Made by a program: the position numbers and the translations under genes
Shown here: positions 1 through 6,759 of the stretch, piece by piece
Numbering within the stretch: position 1 is the stretch's first letter
Layout of the letters: each line of letters opens with the position of its first letter
Assembly (NCBI GenBank): GCA_040381235.1
Contig: JBEIHS010000079.1
Location: 1 to 16,200, forward strand
From: CAIXSC01 sp040381235
Lineage (GTDB): Bacteria > Planctomycetota > Planctomycetia > Pirellulales > Pirellulaceae
Direction: 5' to 3'
Length of the DNA: 16,200 bases
Notes under the pieces: generated by a model
The model's database searches: none
Told to the model about the DNA's origin: nothing
Seen by the model: only the letters and a program-made list of their open reading frames with translations

Positions 1-56
1 CAGGATGCAGGATGCAGGATGCAGGATGCAGTATGTAGTAGGCAGTATGCAGTATG
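1..56. repeat. Heptanucleotide tandem array (CAGGATG)n
   Basis: Four perfect CAGGATG units are followed by about four degenerate ones (CAGTATG, TAGTAGG, CAGTATG, CAGTATG), all in 7-bp register. The array begins at or before the window edge. Seven is not a multiple of three, so it is unlikely to be coding. It is the first of four 7-bp-period arrays that lie on both sides of the opp operon. Confidence 0.9.
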
Positions 57-100
57 AGGGGCGCGGTTAGGAGGGCCGTTTTCAGGATGAAGTTTGGATG

Positions 101-163
101 GTAATCGTTCACGGGTCGTAAACCGGACATCGGTACCCGAAGCGCGAGCAAGGGCGGAGTAGC
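101..163 (+). repeat. Dispersed intergenic element, copy A
   Basis: This stretch aligns over about 60 bp with 15502-15566 and, inverted, with 9768-9871. The shared blocks are CGTTCACGGGTCG and a core close to ACCCGAAGCGCGAGCAAGGG. It lies in the gene-free 415 bp before oppB. No gene is supported in that leader; short open frames there run through repeats. The rest of the leader (164-330) shows only a small palindrome, TCGTCCGACGA, at 233-243. Confidence 0.6.
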
Positions 164-330
164 TCAAGTGTGTGTGGAGCGAACCTGCGGTCATGATCCG
201 AATCACAAGGTTTGAAGGTGCATCGTTGCAATTCGTCCGACGAGTTTCCCGTCTGTCGTCGAGCGGGAGCGGTAGCTGCGTTGCCTCGGAGCGGCGACCG
301 CATGCAGCCCCAGGCTTCCAACTGAGAGAC

Positions 331-400
331 CAATTGAAACCTGAAAACCGACAACTGAAAACCGAAACCTGAAAACCGACAACTCAAAAACTCAAAACCA
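331..400 (+). repeat. Degenerate A-rich heptanucleotide array
   Basis: About ten consecutive 7-bp units can be phased here, such as AACCTGA, AAACCGA, CAACTGA, AAACCGA, AACCTGA and AAACCGA, ending in AAAACTC and AAAACCA. It stops 15 bp before the oppB start codon, so it would form most of that gene's proximal 5' leader. It has the same period and similar composition to the array at 4910-4944 beyond the operon. Confidence 0.8.
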
Positions 401-415
401 ACCCGCAACTCTCCC

Positions 416-1339
416 ATGTCTCCCTTCAAATTCCTCGCAAAACGTCTTCTGTTCGCCGGTCTAACGTTATGGCTGGTTTACACGGTGACGTTCTTTATGA
501 TGCGGGCGGTGCCGGGCGGGCCGTTTGCGAGCGAAAAGAATTTGCCGGCGGCGGTGAAGCGGAACATCGAGGCCCGCTATCAGTTGGACCAGCCGTGGTA
601 CAGGCAGTACGCGACGCATTTGGGACGGACATTGAAGGGCGATTTGGGTCCCAGCTATAAGCTCGAGGATTACACGGTCAACGAGGTGATCGCGCAGGGG
701 TTTCCGGTTTCGGCGTCGTTGGGCATTTTCGCGTTGGTGTGCGCCCTGGCGGTGGGGATGACGGCGGGCGTGGTTTCGGCCGTCGCGCGGCATACGCCGT
801 GGGATTATGGGTTTATGGCGCTGGCGACCGTCGGGATCGCGGTCCCGAACTTCGTTCTGGCGAGCCTGGCGGTGATCGCGTTTGTCTTCATGCTGAATCT
901 GTTTCCGGCGGCTGGCTGGGGCAGTTTGCGGCAATTGATCTTGCCCGCGCTCTGTTTGGCCGCTCCGTTCGCCGGGTATATCGCTCGCTTGACACGCACC
1001 GGAATGCTGGAGGTGTTGGGGTTGGATTACATCCGCACAGCGCATGCCAAGGGATTGGCGCCGCGGTATGTCGTAATGCGGCACGCCTTGCGGGGCGCGA
1101 TCTTGCCGGTCGTGTCGTATTTGGGACCGGCCACGGCCGGGATTTTGAGCGGTTCGTTGGTGCTGGAGCGGATGTTCGCGATTCCCGGGATGGGCAGCCA
1201 CTTCATCGAGGCGGCGACGCAACGCGACTACACGTTGGCGATGGGGATGGTGCTGGTTTACAGCGTGTTGCTGCTGTTCATGAATACACTGGTCGATATC
1301 TCCTACGCGATCCTCGACCCGCGGGTGAAGATTGGTTGA
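416..1339 (+). CDS. oppB: Oligopeptide ABC transporter permease OppB
   Basis: Inner-membrane permease subunit of a binding-protein-dependent peptide importer. The 307-residue length equals that of classical OppB (about 306). The N-terminus has the usual hydrophobic first segment followed by FFMMRAVPGGPF, and a periplasmic stretch with GDLGPSYK and DYTVNEV matches the family pattern. Further membrane segments follow. The cytoplasmic EAA-type loop that docks the ATPase is seen in DYIRTAHAKGL (near 202-212), and the protein ends in DISYAILDPRV. The ATG fits the family start, but no Shine-Dalgarno sequence precedes it; the leader is an A/C-rich repeat array. oppC starts 36 bp downstream, so this is probably the first gene of an oppBCDF operon. 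No substrate-binding protein gene is in the window. Peptide rather than another substrate is inferred from strong OppB/OppC likeness. Confidence 0.92.
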   Translation: MSPFKFLAKRLLFAGLTLWLVYTVTFFMMRAVPGGPFASEKNLPAAVKRNIEARYQLDQPWYRQYATHLGRTLKGDLGPSYKLEDYTVNEVIAQGFPVSASLGIFALVCALAVGMTAGVVSAVARHTPWDYGFMALATVGIAVPNFVLASLAVIAFVFMLNLFPAAGWGSLRQLILPALCLAAPFAGYIARLTRTGMLEVLGLDYIRTAHAKGLAPRYVVMRHALRGAILPVVSYLGPATAGILSGSLVLERMFAIPGMGSHFIEAATQRDYTLAMGMVLVYSVLLLFMNTLVDISYAILDPRVKIG

Positions 1340-1375
1340 TCGGAAAGCGGGGGCGAAGGAACGAGGAGGGACGGC

Positions 1376-2548
1376 GTGACCCAAGCGACGAACAGTGCGG
1401 CGACCGATGCGGGGGATTCGGCCCAGGCGGCGGGACGCGGCCCCGAGGCGTCGGATAAACGCGAATGGGAGGCGTTGTGGGAGGAGTCGCGGCGGATCCG
1501 CGGCGTGTCGCTGTGGCAAGACGCGCGGCGGCGGTTGTCGCGAAGCTTTACCGCGCGGTGGTCGCTGCGGCTGCTGGTGGCGATCGTCGCGGTTACCGTG
1601 GTGACGCCGCTGTTGCCGTTGCAGTCGCCCGTGAAGCAGGATCTCAAGCGGCGCCAGTTCCAGCCGCCGAATCTCCGACCCGTGCGGCTGGAATTGCCGG
1701 CCGCTCCGAGTGCCTCGCCTGCGGGTTCGGCGGCTGATCCGCTGGAGACCCTGTGGAACCGTCCGAGCGGTCTGACGCGGGGAATGATCCGGGCGCGGTT
1801 GGCCGTCTTTGGCGACTGGTGTGTGCCGTCGATCTGCGGCACGGACAGTTTGGGTCGCGACGTGCTGTCGCGGATTTTGTGGGGCGCGCGGGTGTCGTTG
1901 GTGGTCGGCATCGTGGCGTCGTGCGTGTCGCTGATGATTGGCGTGTCGTACGGGGCGGTCGCCGGCTATGTGGGCGGGTGGGTGGACGAGTTGATGATGC
2001 GGCTGGTCGACATCTTGTATTCGATTCCGTTCATCTTCGTGGTCATTTTCCTGATGACGATCCTGGGCGAGCCGTCGCTGAAGAAGGCGTTATTCGCCTA
2101 CGGGATCGACCAGATGGTGATCTTCTATTTGGTGATTGGCGCGCTCTACTGGCTGACGATGGCGCGGGTCGTGCGCGGGCAGGTGTTGTCGCTGCGGAAC
2201 GAGCAGTTCATCGAGGCGGCGCGGACGATCGGGGCGGGGACGGGGCGGATCGTGTTTCGCCACATTGTGCCGAACGTGTTGAGCGTCGTGATTGTGTACC
2301 TGACGTTGACGATCCCGTCGGTGATGTTATTCGAGGCGTTCTTGTCGTTTTTGGGATTGGGCGTGTCGCCGCCCGACGTGTCGCTGGGGCTGCTGATCAA
2401 CGAGGGCCTGCAGGTGATCACGCCGGTGAAGACGTTTAGCTGGCTGGTGGTCTTTCCGGGATTGGCGTTGACGCTCACGCTGTTCGCGCTGAATTTCCTG
2501 GGCGATGGACTCCGCGACGCGCTTGATCCCCGGATGAAAAACCGCTGA
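1376..2548 (+). CDS. oppC: Oligopeptide ABC transporter permease OppC (extended)
   Basis: Second inner-membrane permease of the Opp importer, pairing with OppB. The start is GTG, supported by a strong Shine-Dalgarno GAGGAGGG at 1363-1370 with 5-nt spacing. The motif SLWQDARRR (residues 45-53) just before the first membrane segment is characteristic of OppC. The periplasmic GTDSLGRD (155-162) and the EAA-loop sequence EQFIEAARTIGAG followed by FRHIVPNV are canonical, as is the ending GDGLRDALDPR. At 390 residues it is about 88 longer than E. coli OppC. The excess is an acidic, Ala-rich cytoplasmic N-terminus (about 1-44) and a Pro/Arg/Ala-rich periplasmic insertion between membrane segment 1 and GTDSLGRD (about 90-150). 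The insertion may reflect an unusual binding-protein partner (inference). oppD follows 21 bp later. Confidence 0.92.
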   Translation: MTQATNSAATDAGDSAQAAGRGPEASDKREWEALWEESRRIRGVSLWQDARRRLSRSFTARWSLRLLVAIVAVTVVTPLLPLQSPVKQDLKRRQFQPPNLRPVRLELPAAPSASPAGSAADPLETLWNRPSGLTRGMIRARLAVFGDWCVPSICGTDSLGRDVLSRILWGARVSLVVGIVASCVSLMIGVSYGAVAGYVGGWVDELMMRLVDILYSIPFIFVVIFLMTILGEPSLKKALFAYGIDQMVIFYLVIGALYWLTMARVVRGQVLSLRNEQFIEAARTIGAGTGRIVFRHIVPNVLSVVIVYLTLTIPSVMLFEAFLSFLGLGVSPPDVSLGLLINEGLQVITPVKTFSWLVVFPGLALTLTLFALNFLGDGLRDALDPRMKNR

Positions 2549-2569
2549 CGCGGGCGGAGCGAAAGGCAC

Positions 2570-3652
2570 ATGACGCAACCGGTGTTGGAAGTGCGCGATC
2601 TGCGAGTGGTCTTCGACACGGACGACGGGACGGTCCGGGCCGTGGACGGATTGTCGTTCGCCCTGGAACGCGGCGAGACGTTGGGGATCGTCGGCGAATC
2701 GGGGTCGGGCAAGTCGGTGACCAGCTTGGCGGTCATGGGGCTGATCCCGCGGCCGGCCGGCCGGATCGTTTCAGGGGCGATCCAATATGGCGGCGAGGAT
2801 CTGTTGGCGGCGTCGCCGCGGCGACTGCGGGAGATCCGCGGGCGGCGGATCGCGATGATTTTCCAAGACCCGATGACGGCACTGAATCCGTTCTTGTCGG
2901 TCGGCGAACAGCTGGCCGAAATGACGCGGTTGCATCTGAAGCACTCCGCCCGGCAGGCTCGCGACCACGCCGTCGCCATGCTCGAGCAGGTCGGCATTCC
3001 CGGAGCGGCTCGGCGAGTGGACGATTACCCGCACCAGTTCTCGGGAGGGATGCGGCAACGGGTGATGATCGCCATGGCCCTCTCCTGCGATCCAGAGATC
3101 CTGATCGCCGACGAGCCGACGACGGCGCTTGATGTGACGATCCAAGCGCAAATCCTGGAACTGTTGAAACAACTGCGGCGGGACCGCGGGATGTCGATCA
3201 TTTTGATCACGCACGATCTCGGCGTGGTCGCCAATGCCTGCCAACGGGTACTGGTCATGTATGGCGGGCGGATCGTAGAGCAGGCGGCCGCCGGCCCGCT
3301 GTTCGAGCAACCGCGGCATCCGTACACGGAGGGTCTGTTGCGGTCGATTCCCCGGTGGGACGGCGAGTCGACTCAGTTGCTGCGGGCGATCGACGGCCAG
3401 CCGCCCAATATGGCTCATCCGCCGTCCGGGTGCGCGTTCCATCCGCGTTGTCCGTATCAATTGCCACGATGCAAGGTCGAAACGCCAGGGCTGACCCCGC
3501 GGGATGCGGCCGGCGGCGGGTTTAAAGCCTGCTTCGTCGATGTGGCGAGCGGGGCGGTGGCGGCGGCGAGCGGGGCGGTGGCGAGCGGGGCGGTGGCGAG
3601 CGGGGCGGCGGCGAGCGGGGCGGCGGCAGCGACGGCGGCGGCGAAACAGTAG
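2570..3652 (+). CDS. oppD: Oligopeptide ABC transporter ATPase OppD
   Basis: Cytoplasmic ATP-hydrolysing subunit. Visible motifs are Walker A GESGSGKS (42-49), a Q-loop in MIFQDPMTALNP, the signature FSGGMRQR, Walker B LIADEPTTALD and the H-loop ITHDLGVV. The C-terminal oligopeptide-transporter domain carries the cysteine pattern GCAFHPRCP, then PRCK, then KACF. In some OppD proteins these cysteines hold an iron-sulfur cluster (known of the family, not tested here). ATG start with GAAAGG at 2561-2566 as a possible ribosome site. The last about 35 residues are an odd tail of repeated ASGAV/ASGAA pentapeptides and AAATAAAKQ, encoded by a 15-bp tandem repeat, that normal OppD proteins lack. It lies between oppC and oppF in one operon. 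Confidence 0.93.
   Translation: MTQPVLEVRDLRVVFDTDDGTVRAVDGLSFALERGETLGIVGESGSGKSVTSLAVMGLIPRPAGRIVSGAIQYGGEDLLAASPRRLREIRGRRIAMIFQDPMTALNPFLSVGEQLAEMTRLHLKHSARQARDHAVAMLEQVGIPGAARRVDDYPHQFSGGMRQRVMIAMALSCDPEILIADEPTTALDVTIQAQILELLKQLRRDRGMSIILITHDLGVVANACQRVLVMYGGRIVEQAAAGPLFEQPRHPYTEGLLRSIPRWDGESTQLLRAIDGQPPNMAHPPSGCAFHPRCPYQLPRCKVETPGLTPRDAAGGGFKACFVDVASGAVAAASGAVASGAVASGAAASGAAAATAAAKQ
3545..3625 (+). repeat. 15-bp in-frame tandem repeat in the oppD 3' end
   Basis: Five copies of GCGAGCGGGGCGGYG lie at 3545-3559, 3566-3580, 3581-3595, 3596-3610 and 3611-3625, with a 6-bp GCGGCG spacer after the first. Being 15 bp, each copy adds ASGAV or ASGAA without changing frame. The first three copies end in GTG and the last two in GCG. 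Slippage here would change OppD length but not break it. Confidence 0.93.
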
Positions 3653-3684
3653 CGCGTACAGGGCGGCGGCGGCGGTTGTCGCGG

Positions 3685-3690
3685 GCGAGG
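3685..3690 (+). promoter_or_regulatory. Ribosome binding site fixing the oppF start
   Basis: GCGAGG lies 6 nt before the ATG at 3697. The frame is also open from a TTG at 3676, but nothing like a ribosome site stands before that codon, so the ATG is preferred. Confidence 0.55.
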
Positions 3691-3696
3691 TATCCG

Positions 3697-4785
3697 ATGG
3701 TGGAAGTCACGGGCAGGTCGGCGGTCGGTGGGCACGGCGAGTCGGTCGCGGCGGGACAGACGGCAAGGTCGGCGGGGAATGTCTCGGGTAACTCGGCGGG
3801 CAGTTCGGGCGGCGCTGGCCGGTCGGAGCCATTGCTGAGCGTCCGCGATTTGCGAGTCCATTTCGCGGGTGGCGGCGGCTTCTGGGGGCGGCGGACGGTG
3901 ATCCGGGCGGTGGACGGGGTGAGTTTCGAGATTCGCGCGGGCGAGACGCTGGGGTTGGTGGGCGAATCGGGGTGCGGCAAGTCGACGACGGCTCGGGCGA
4001 TCGTCGGGCTGGTGCGGCCGACGAGCGGCGAAGTGCGGCTCAATGGCACTCGGATCGACGGCCTGAGCGACGCGGCGATGCGGCCGCATCGAGCGACCGT
4101 GCAGATGATCTTTCAGGATCCATTCGCGTCATTGAACCCGCGGTTGACGGTGGGCGCGACGATCACCGAGCCGATGGCGATTTTCGGCTTGCATTCGCCG
4201 CGGGACCGCCAGTTCGAAGCGCTGCGGCTGATGCGGCTGGTGGGGCTGGATCCGCGGTTTTTGAACCGGTATCCGCACGAGTTCTCCGGCGGCCAACGGC
4301 AGCGTGTGGGAATCGCCAGGGCGTTGGCCGTGCAGCCGAAGTTGATTGTGTGCGACGAGCCGATTTCGGCGTTGGACGTGTCGATCCAGGCTCAGGTGAT
4401 CAACTTGCTGATGGACTTGCAGCAGAAGTTGGGGTTGGCGTATTTGTTCATCGCGCACGATTTGGCGGTGGTGCGGCACATTGCGCGGCGCGTCGGGGTG
4501 ATGTATCTGGGGCGGATCGTGGAGCTCGCCGATTCGGCCGACCTGTTCGCTCATCCGCGTCATCCGTATAGCCAAGCGTTGCTATCGGCCGCGCCGCTGC
4601 CGGATCCCGCTCGAGAGCGGGTGCGGCAGCGGATTGTGCTGGAGGGCGAGGTGCCGTCGCCAGACCGCGTCTACGCGGGCTGTCCGTTCGCCGACCGTTG
4701 CCGCCGGGTCGAATCGGACTGCCGCGACAAGCCACCGCAACTTGAAGGCGCCCGCCACCAAGTGGCCTGCTTTCACGCCGATTGA
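3697..4785 (+). CDS. oppF: Oligopeptide ABC transporter ATPase OppF
   Basis: Second ATPase of the Opp importer, forming a heterodimer with OppD under OppBC. It has Walker A GESGCGKS, Q-loop IFQDPFASLNP, a textbook signature FSGGQRQRVGIARAL, Walker B IVCDEPISALD and H-loop IAHDLAVV. A C-terminal oligopeptide-transporter domain ends in GCPFADRC, SDC and ACFHAD, again cysteine-containing. The ATG start gives 362 residues; a TTG 21 bp upstream would add seven. Residues about 5-42 are a Gly/Ser/Ala-rich low-complexity leader before the ABC domain proper begins at LLSVRDLRVHF, and may be a flexible linker. The start lies 44 bp after oppD. Last gene of the operon; a heptamer array begins on the base after its stop codon. 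Confidence 0.92.
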   Translation: MVEVTGRSAVGGHGESVAAGQTARSAGNVSGNSAGSSGGAGRSEPLLSVRDLRVHFAGGGGFWGRRTVIRAVDGVSFEIRAGETLGLVGESGCGKSTTARAIVGLVRPTSGEVRLNGTRIDGLSDAAMRPHRATVQMIFQDPFASLNPRLTVGATITEPMAIFGLHSPRDRQFEALRLMRLVGLDPRFLNRYPHEFSGGQRQRVGIARALAVQPKLIVCDEPISALDVSIQAQVINLLMDLQQKLGLAYLFIAHDLAVVRHIARRVGVMYLGRIVELADSADLFAHPRHPYSQALLSAAPLPDPARERVRQRIVLEGEVPSPDRVYAGCPFADRCRRVESDCRDKPPQLEGARHQVACFHAD

Positions 4786-4810
4786 GGCTGAAGGCTGAAG
4801 GCTGAAGGCT
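4786..4810 (+). repeat. Heptanucleotide tandem array (GGCTGAA)3.5
   Basis: Three perfect GGCTGAA units plus GGCT begin directly after the oppF TGA. Same 7-bp period as the arrays at 1-56, 331-400 and 4910-4944. Confidence 0.9.
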
Positions 4811-4856
4811 GTCGCTGCGGACGGAAACTGTGGCGTGCGAGCGACCTTTTTGGAGT

Positions 4857-4878
4857 GCGGCGCCCACGGCGCCGCTTT
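4857..4878 (+). terminator. Possible Rho-independent terminator of the opp operon
   Basis: A perfect 8-bp inverted repeat GCGGCGCC / GGCGCCGC with a 3-nt CAC loop is followed by TTT. It lies 71 bp past oppF. The T tract is short, so this could instead be a palindromic repeat. On the opposite strand no T run follows the stem, so it would not serve epmB. Confidence 0.4.
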
Positions 4879-4909
4879 CCCTCGAACCGCCGGGCGAGAG
4901 ATCCCCGCA

Positions 4910-4944
4910 CCGAAAACCAAAAACCAGAAACCGAAAACCGAAGA
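4910..4944 (+). repeat. Heptanucleotide tandem array (CCGAAAA)5
   Basis: Five 7-bp units in register: CCGAAAA, CCAAAAA, CCAGAAA, CCGAAAA, CCGAAGA. It ends 5 bp before the 3' end of epmB. The unit resembles the AAACCGA units upstream of oppB. Confidence 0.88.
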
Positions 4945-4949
4945 CTCTC

Positions 4950-5936
4950 TCACTCCACCCTCGTTTTACTCTCCGCCCCCGGGATTTCGCGGACGTAGCG
5001 AGGGACGGCGTAGCCGGGGAGTTGGGCTTCGAGTTCTTTCACCAGCTCTTGGCCGCGGGGTAGCGGGACTTCGAAGTGGGCGGCTCCGGCGACTCGGTCG
5101 AGCTGATGGAGGTAGTACGGCAGGACGCGAAGATTGACGAGCCGCCGGGAGAGTTCGGCCAGTGTTTCGACGTTGTCGTTCACGCCTTGGAGCAGCACGG
5201 CTTGGTTGAGGACGGGAATGCCGGCGTCGACGAGCCGGCCGAGGGCCGTGGCGACGGCGTCATCGATCTCGGCGGGATGGTTGGCGTGGATAACCATGAT
5301 CGGCGCGAGCCGGGTGCCGCGGAGCCAGGCGAGCAACGCGTCGTCGACGCGTTGCGGGATCACGATCGGCAGGCGCGTGTGGATGCGCAGGCGACGCAGG
5401 TGGGGGATGGCGGCGAGCCGGTGGGCAAGGGCGGCCAGTTGTTCGTCCACGAGCGTCAGCGGATCGCCGCCGCTCAAGAGGACCTCGTCGAGCGTCGTGT
5501 CGGCGGCCAGGTGTTGGAAGGCCGGTGCCCAGGCATCGAGCGAGCGTGGGGTTTCGTCGTAGGGGTAGTGGCGCCGGAAGCAATAGCGGCAATGGATCGC
5601 GCACGCGCCGGTTGTGATCAGCAGCGCGCGGCCGGCGTACTTCTGCAGCAAGCCGGCCTCCCGGCGTGCGGGTCCGTCGCCCACCGGATCGGGCGAGTAA
5701 CCCGGGACTTGGCGGGTCTCGTCCTCGAGCGGCAAAACTTGGCGGAGCAGCGGGTCGAACGGATCGCCGGGAACGACGCGGGCGAGGAATTCGAGGGGAG
5801 CGAATACGGGAAACTCGGCGGCCGCGCGGCGTGCCGGTTCCCGCCAACGGTCGTCGAGTCCGACGGCGCGGCAGAGCTCGTCGGGGTCGCGGATCGCGGC
5901 CTTCATCGCTTGGCGCCAATTCCGCTCGCTGGACAT
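4950..5936 (-). CDS. epmB: EF-P (R)-beta-lysine-forming lysine 2,3-aminomutase EpmB
   Basis: Radical-SAM, PLP-dependent aminomutase of the EpmB (YjeK) type. It converts L-lysine to (R)-beta-lysine for attachment to elongation factor P. At 328 residues it is close to E. coli EpmB (342) and shorter than catabolic lysine 2,3-aminomutases (over 400). The [4Fe-4S]/SAM motif CAIHCRYCF gives Cys112, Cys116 and Cys119. Other family signatures are LLSGGDPL, RLRIHTRLPIVIP, LLNQAVLLQGVNDN and PYYLHQLD. The C-terminal Lys324 (ESKTRVE) aligns with the PLP-lysine position of E. coli EpmB. The N-terminal NWRQAMKAAIRDPDEL also matches. The start is ATG with GAGAAG a few bases upstream. It diverges from efp across 98 bp, which, with epmA beyond efp, supports a role in EF-P modification rather than lysine breakdown. 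Confidence 0.93.
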   Translation of the reverse strand: MSSERNWRQAMKAAIRDPDELCRAVGLDDRWREPARRAAAEFPVFAPLEFLARVVPGDPFDPLLRQVLPLEDETRQVPGYSPDPVGDGPARREAGLLQKYAGRALLITTGACAIHCRYCFRRHYPYDETPRSLDAWAPAFQHLAADTTLDEVLLSGGDPLTLVDEQLAALAHRLAAIPHLRRLRIHTRLPIVIPQRVDDALLAWLRGTRLAPIMVIHANHPAEIDDAVATALGRLVDAGIPVLNQAVLLQGVNDNVETLAELSRRLVNLRVLPYYLHQLDRVAGAAHFEVPLPRGQELVKELEAQLPGYAVPRYVREIPGAESKTRVE

Positions 5937-5943
5937 ACCTGTC

Positions 5944-5973
5944 TTCTCGACTTCGAGGGAACCCGTTTATAAT
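5944..5973 (+). promoter_or_regulatory. Putative efp promoter
   Basis: A perfect TATAAT (-10) at 5968-5973 lies in the 98-bp divergent epmB/efp gap. A weak -35-like TTCTCG stands about 18 bp upstream. This would give a leader of roughly 55 nt before the efp GTG. No clear opposite-strand promoter for epmB was picked out. Confidence 0.5.
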
Positions 5974-6034
5974 CCCGGCCTTCGGAAGGTAACACCATAA
6001 CCGTAGAATCGCGAAGGCGAAGTGGGGTAGCTGC

Positions 6035-6604
6035 GTGGCGACGTACAAAACGAGTGATTTTCGCAAGGGCATCAAAGTTCAGATCGACGGCGATCCGTAC
6101 GTCATGGTCGAGATGAATTTCGTCAAACCGGGCAAGGGAAACGCGCTCTACAAGTGCCGCCTGAAGAATCTGATCCGCGGTTCGGTGCTCGATCGCGTCT
6201 ACAAGGGCGGCGACACGCTGGAATCGGCCGACGTCGAGGAAGTCGAAGCGCAGTTCCTGTACAAGCAGGGCGACACGTTCGTTTTCATGAACAACGAGAC
6301 GTACGATCAGTACGAACTGAAGGCCGACCAGGTCGACGACAATTGGAAGTGGATCAAGGAAGGCACCGTCTGCAAGATCATGCTGTACAACGGTTTGCCG
6401 GTGACGATGGAGCCGCCGCAGCACGTCAATCTGAAGGTGGAATACTGCGAGCCGGGCGCGCGGGGCGACACGGCCACCAATGTCACCAAGTCGGTCAAGC
6501 TGGAGACGAACGCCGAAGTGCTCGCGCCGCTGTTCATCAACCAGGGCGACACGCTGCGGATCGACACGCGGACGGGGGAATACGTCGAGCGGATTCGCGT
6601 TTAA
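6035..6604 (+). CDS. efp: Elongation factor P
   Basis: Translation factor that binds between the P and E sites and rescues ribosomes stalled on polyproline stretches. The 189 residues match the family length. The N-terminal domain starts MATYKTSDFRKG as in most EF-P. The modification loop reads FVKPGKGNA with Lys34, the residue that receives (R)-beta-lysine in E. coli. The two OB-like domains show FMNNETYDQY, the family pattern KGDTA as RGDTA, and the ending IDTRTGEYVERI. The start is GTG at 6035 with only a weak GGGG at 6024-6027; conservation of the N-terminus fixes it. It is flanked by epmB (divergent) and epmA (same strand), so EF-P here is very likely beta-lysylated. Confidence 0.97.
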   Translation: MATYKTSDFRKGIKVQIDGDPYVMVEMNFVKPGKGNALYKCRLKNLIRGSVLDRVYKGGDTLESADVEEVEAQFLYKQGDTFVFMNNETYDQYELKADQVDDNWKWIKEGTVCKIMLYNGLPVTMEPPQHVNLKVEYCEPGARGDTATNVTKSVKLETNAEVLAPLFINQGDTLRIDTRTGEYVERIRV

Positions 6605-6677
6605 CGGCGGAGTCCGAACTGGAGTTCGCGACAGCGCTTCGGATCATCGCAGCCCAACTGTGTCGCGCCATGGTGCG

Positions 6678-6728
6678 ACGCAACGGTTCCGCATGAAGGT
6701 TCCGCGGGTTCGGGACAGGCCGTTGCGT
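6678..6728. other. Inverted repeat in the efp-epmA gap
   Basis: A 9-bp perfect inverted repeat, ACGCAACGG (6678-6686) and CCGTTGCGT (6720-6728), encloses 33 nt. TTCCGC recurs inside and just after it. A second short palindrome, CGAACT-GG-AGTTCG (6615-6628), follows efp. Neither has a T tract, so they are not called terminators. They may be mRNA structure between two co-transcribed genes. Confidence 0.4.
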
Positions 6729-6746
6729 TCCGCAGTGTTCACCGGT

Positions 6747-6753
6747 GGGAAGG
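6747..6753 (+). promoter_or_regulatory. Ribosome binding site fixing the epmA start
   Basis: GGGAAGG lies 6 nt before the ATG at 6760. A GTG at 6745 is in frame but overlaps this site, so the ATG is preferred. Confidence 0.65.
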
Positions 6754-6759
6754 CCACGG

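Noticed and set aside
109..429. Short open frames upstream of oppB on both strands
   Set aside because: They run through the heptamer array and dispersed element, show no domain, and one overlaps the oppB start.
467..1519. 350-codon open frame on the minus strand
   Set aside because: Antisense to oppB and the start of oppC, Arg/His/Gln-rich with no recognisable domain. oppB is unambiguous on the plus strand.
5076..5972. 298-codon open frame on the plus strand
   Set aside because: Antisense to epmB, whose radical-SAM motif and full-length match are clear.
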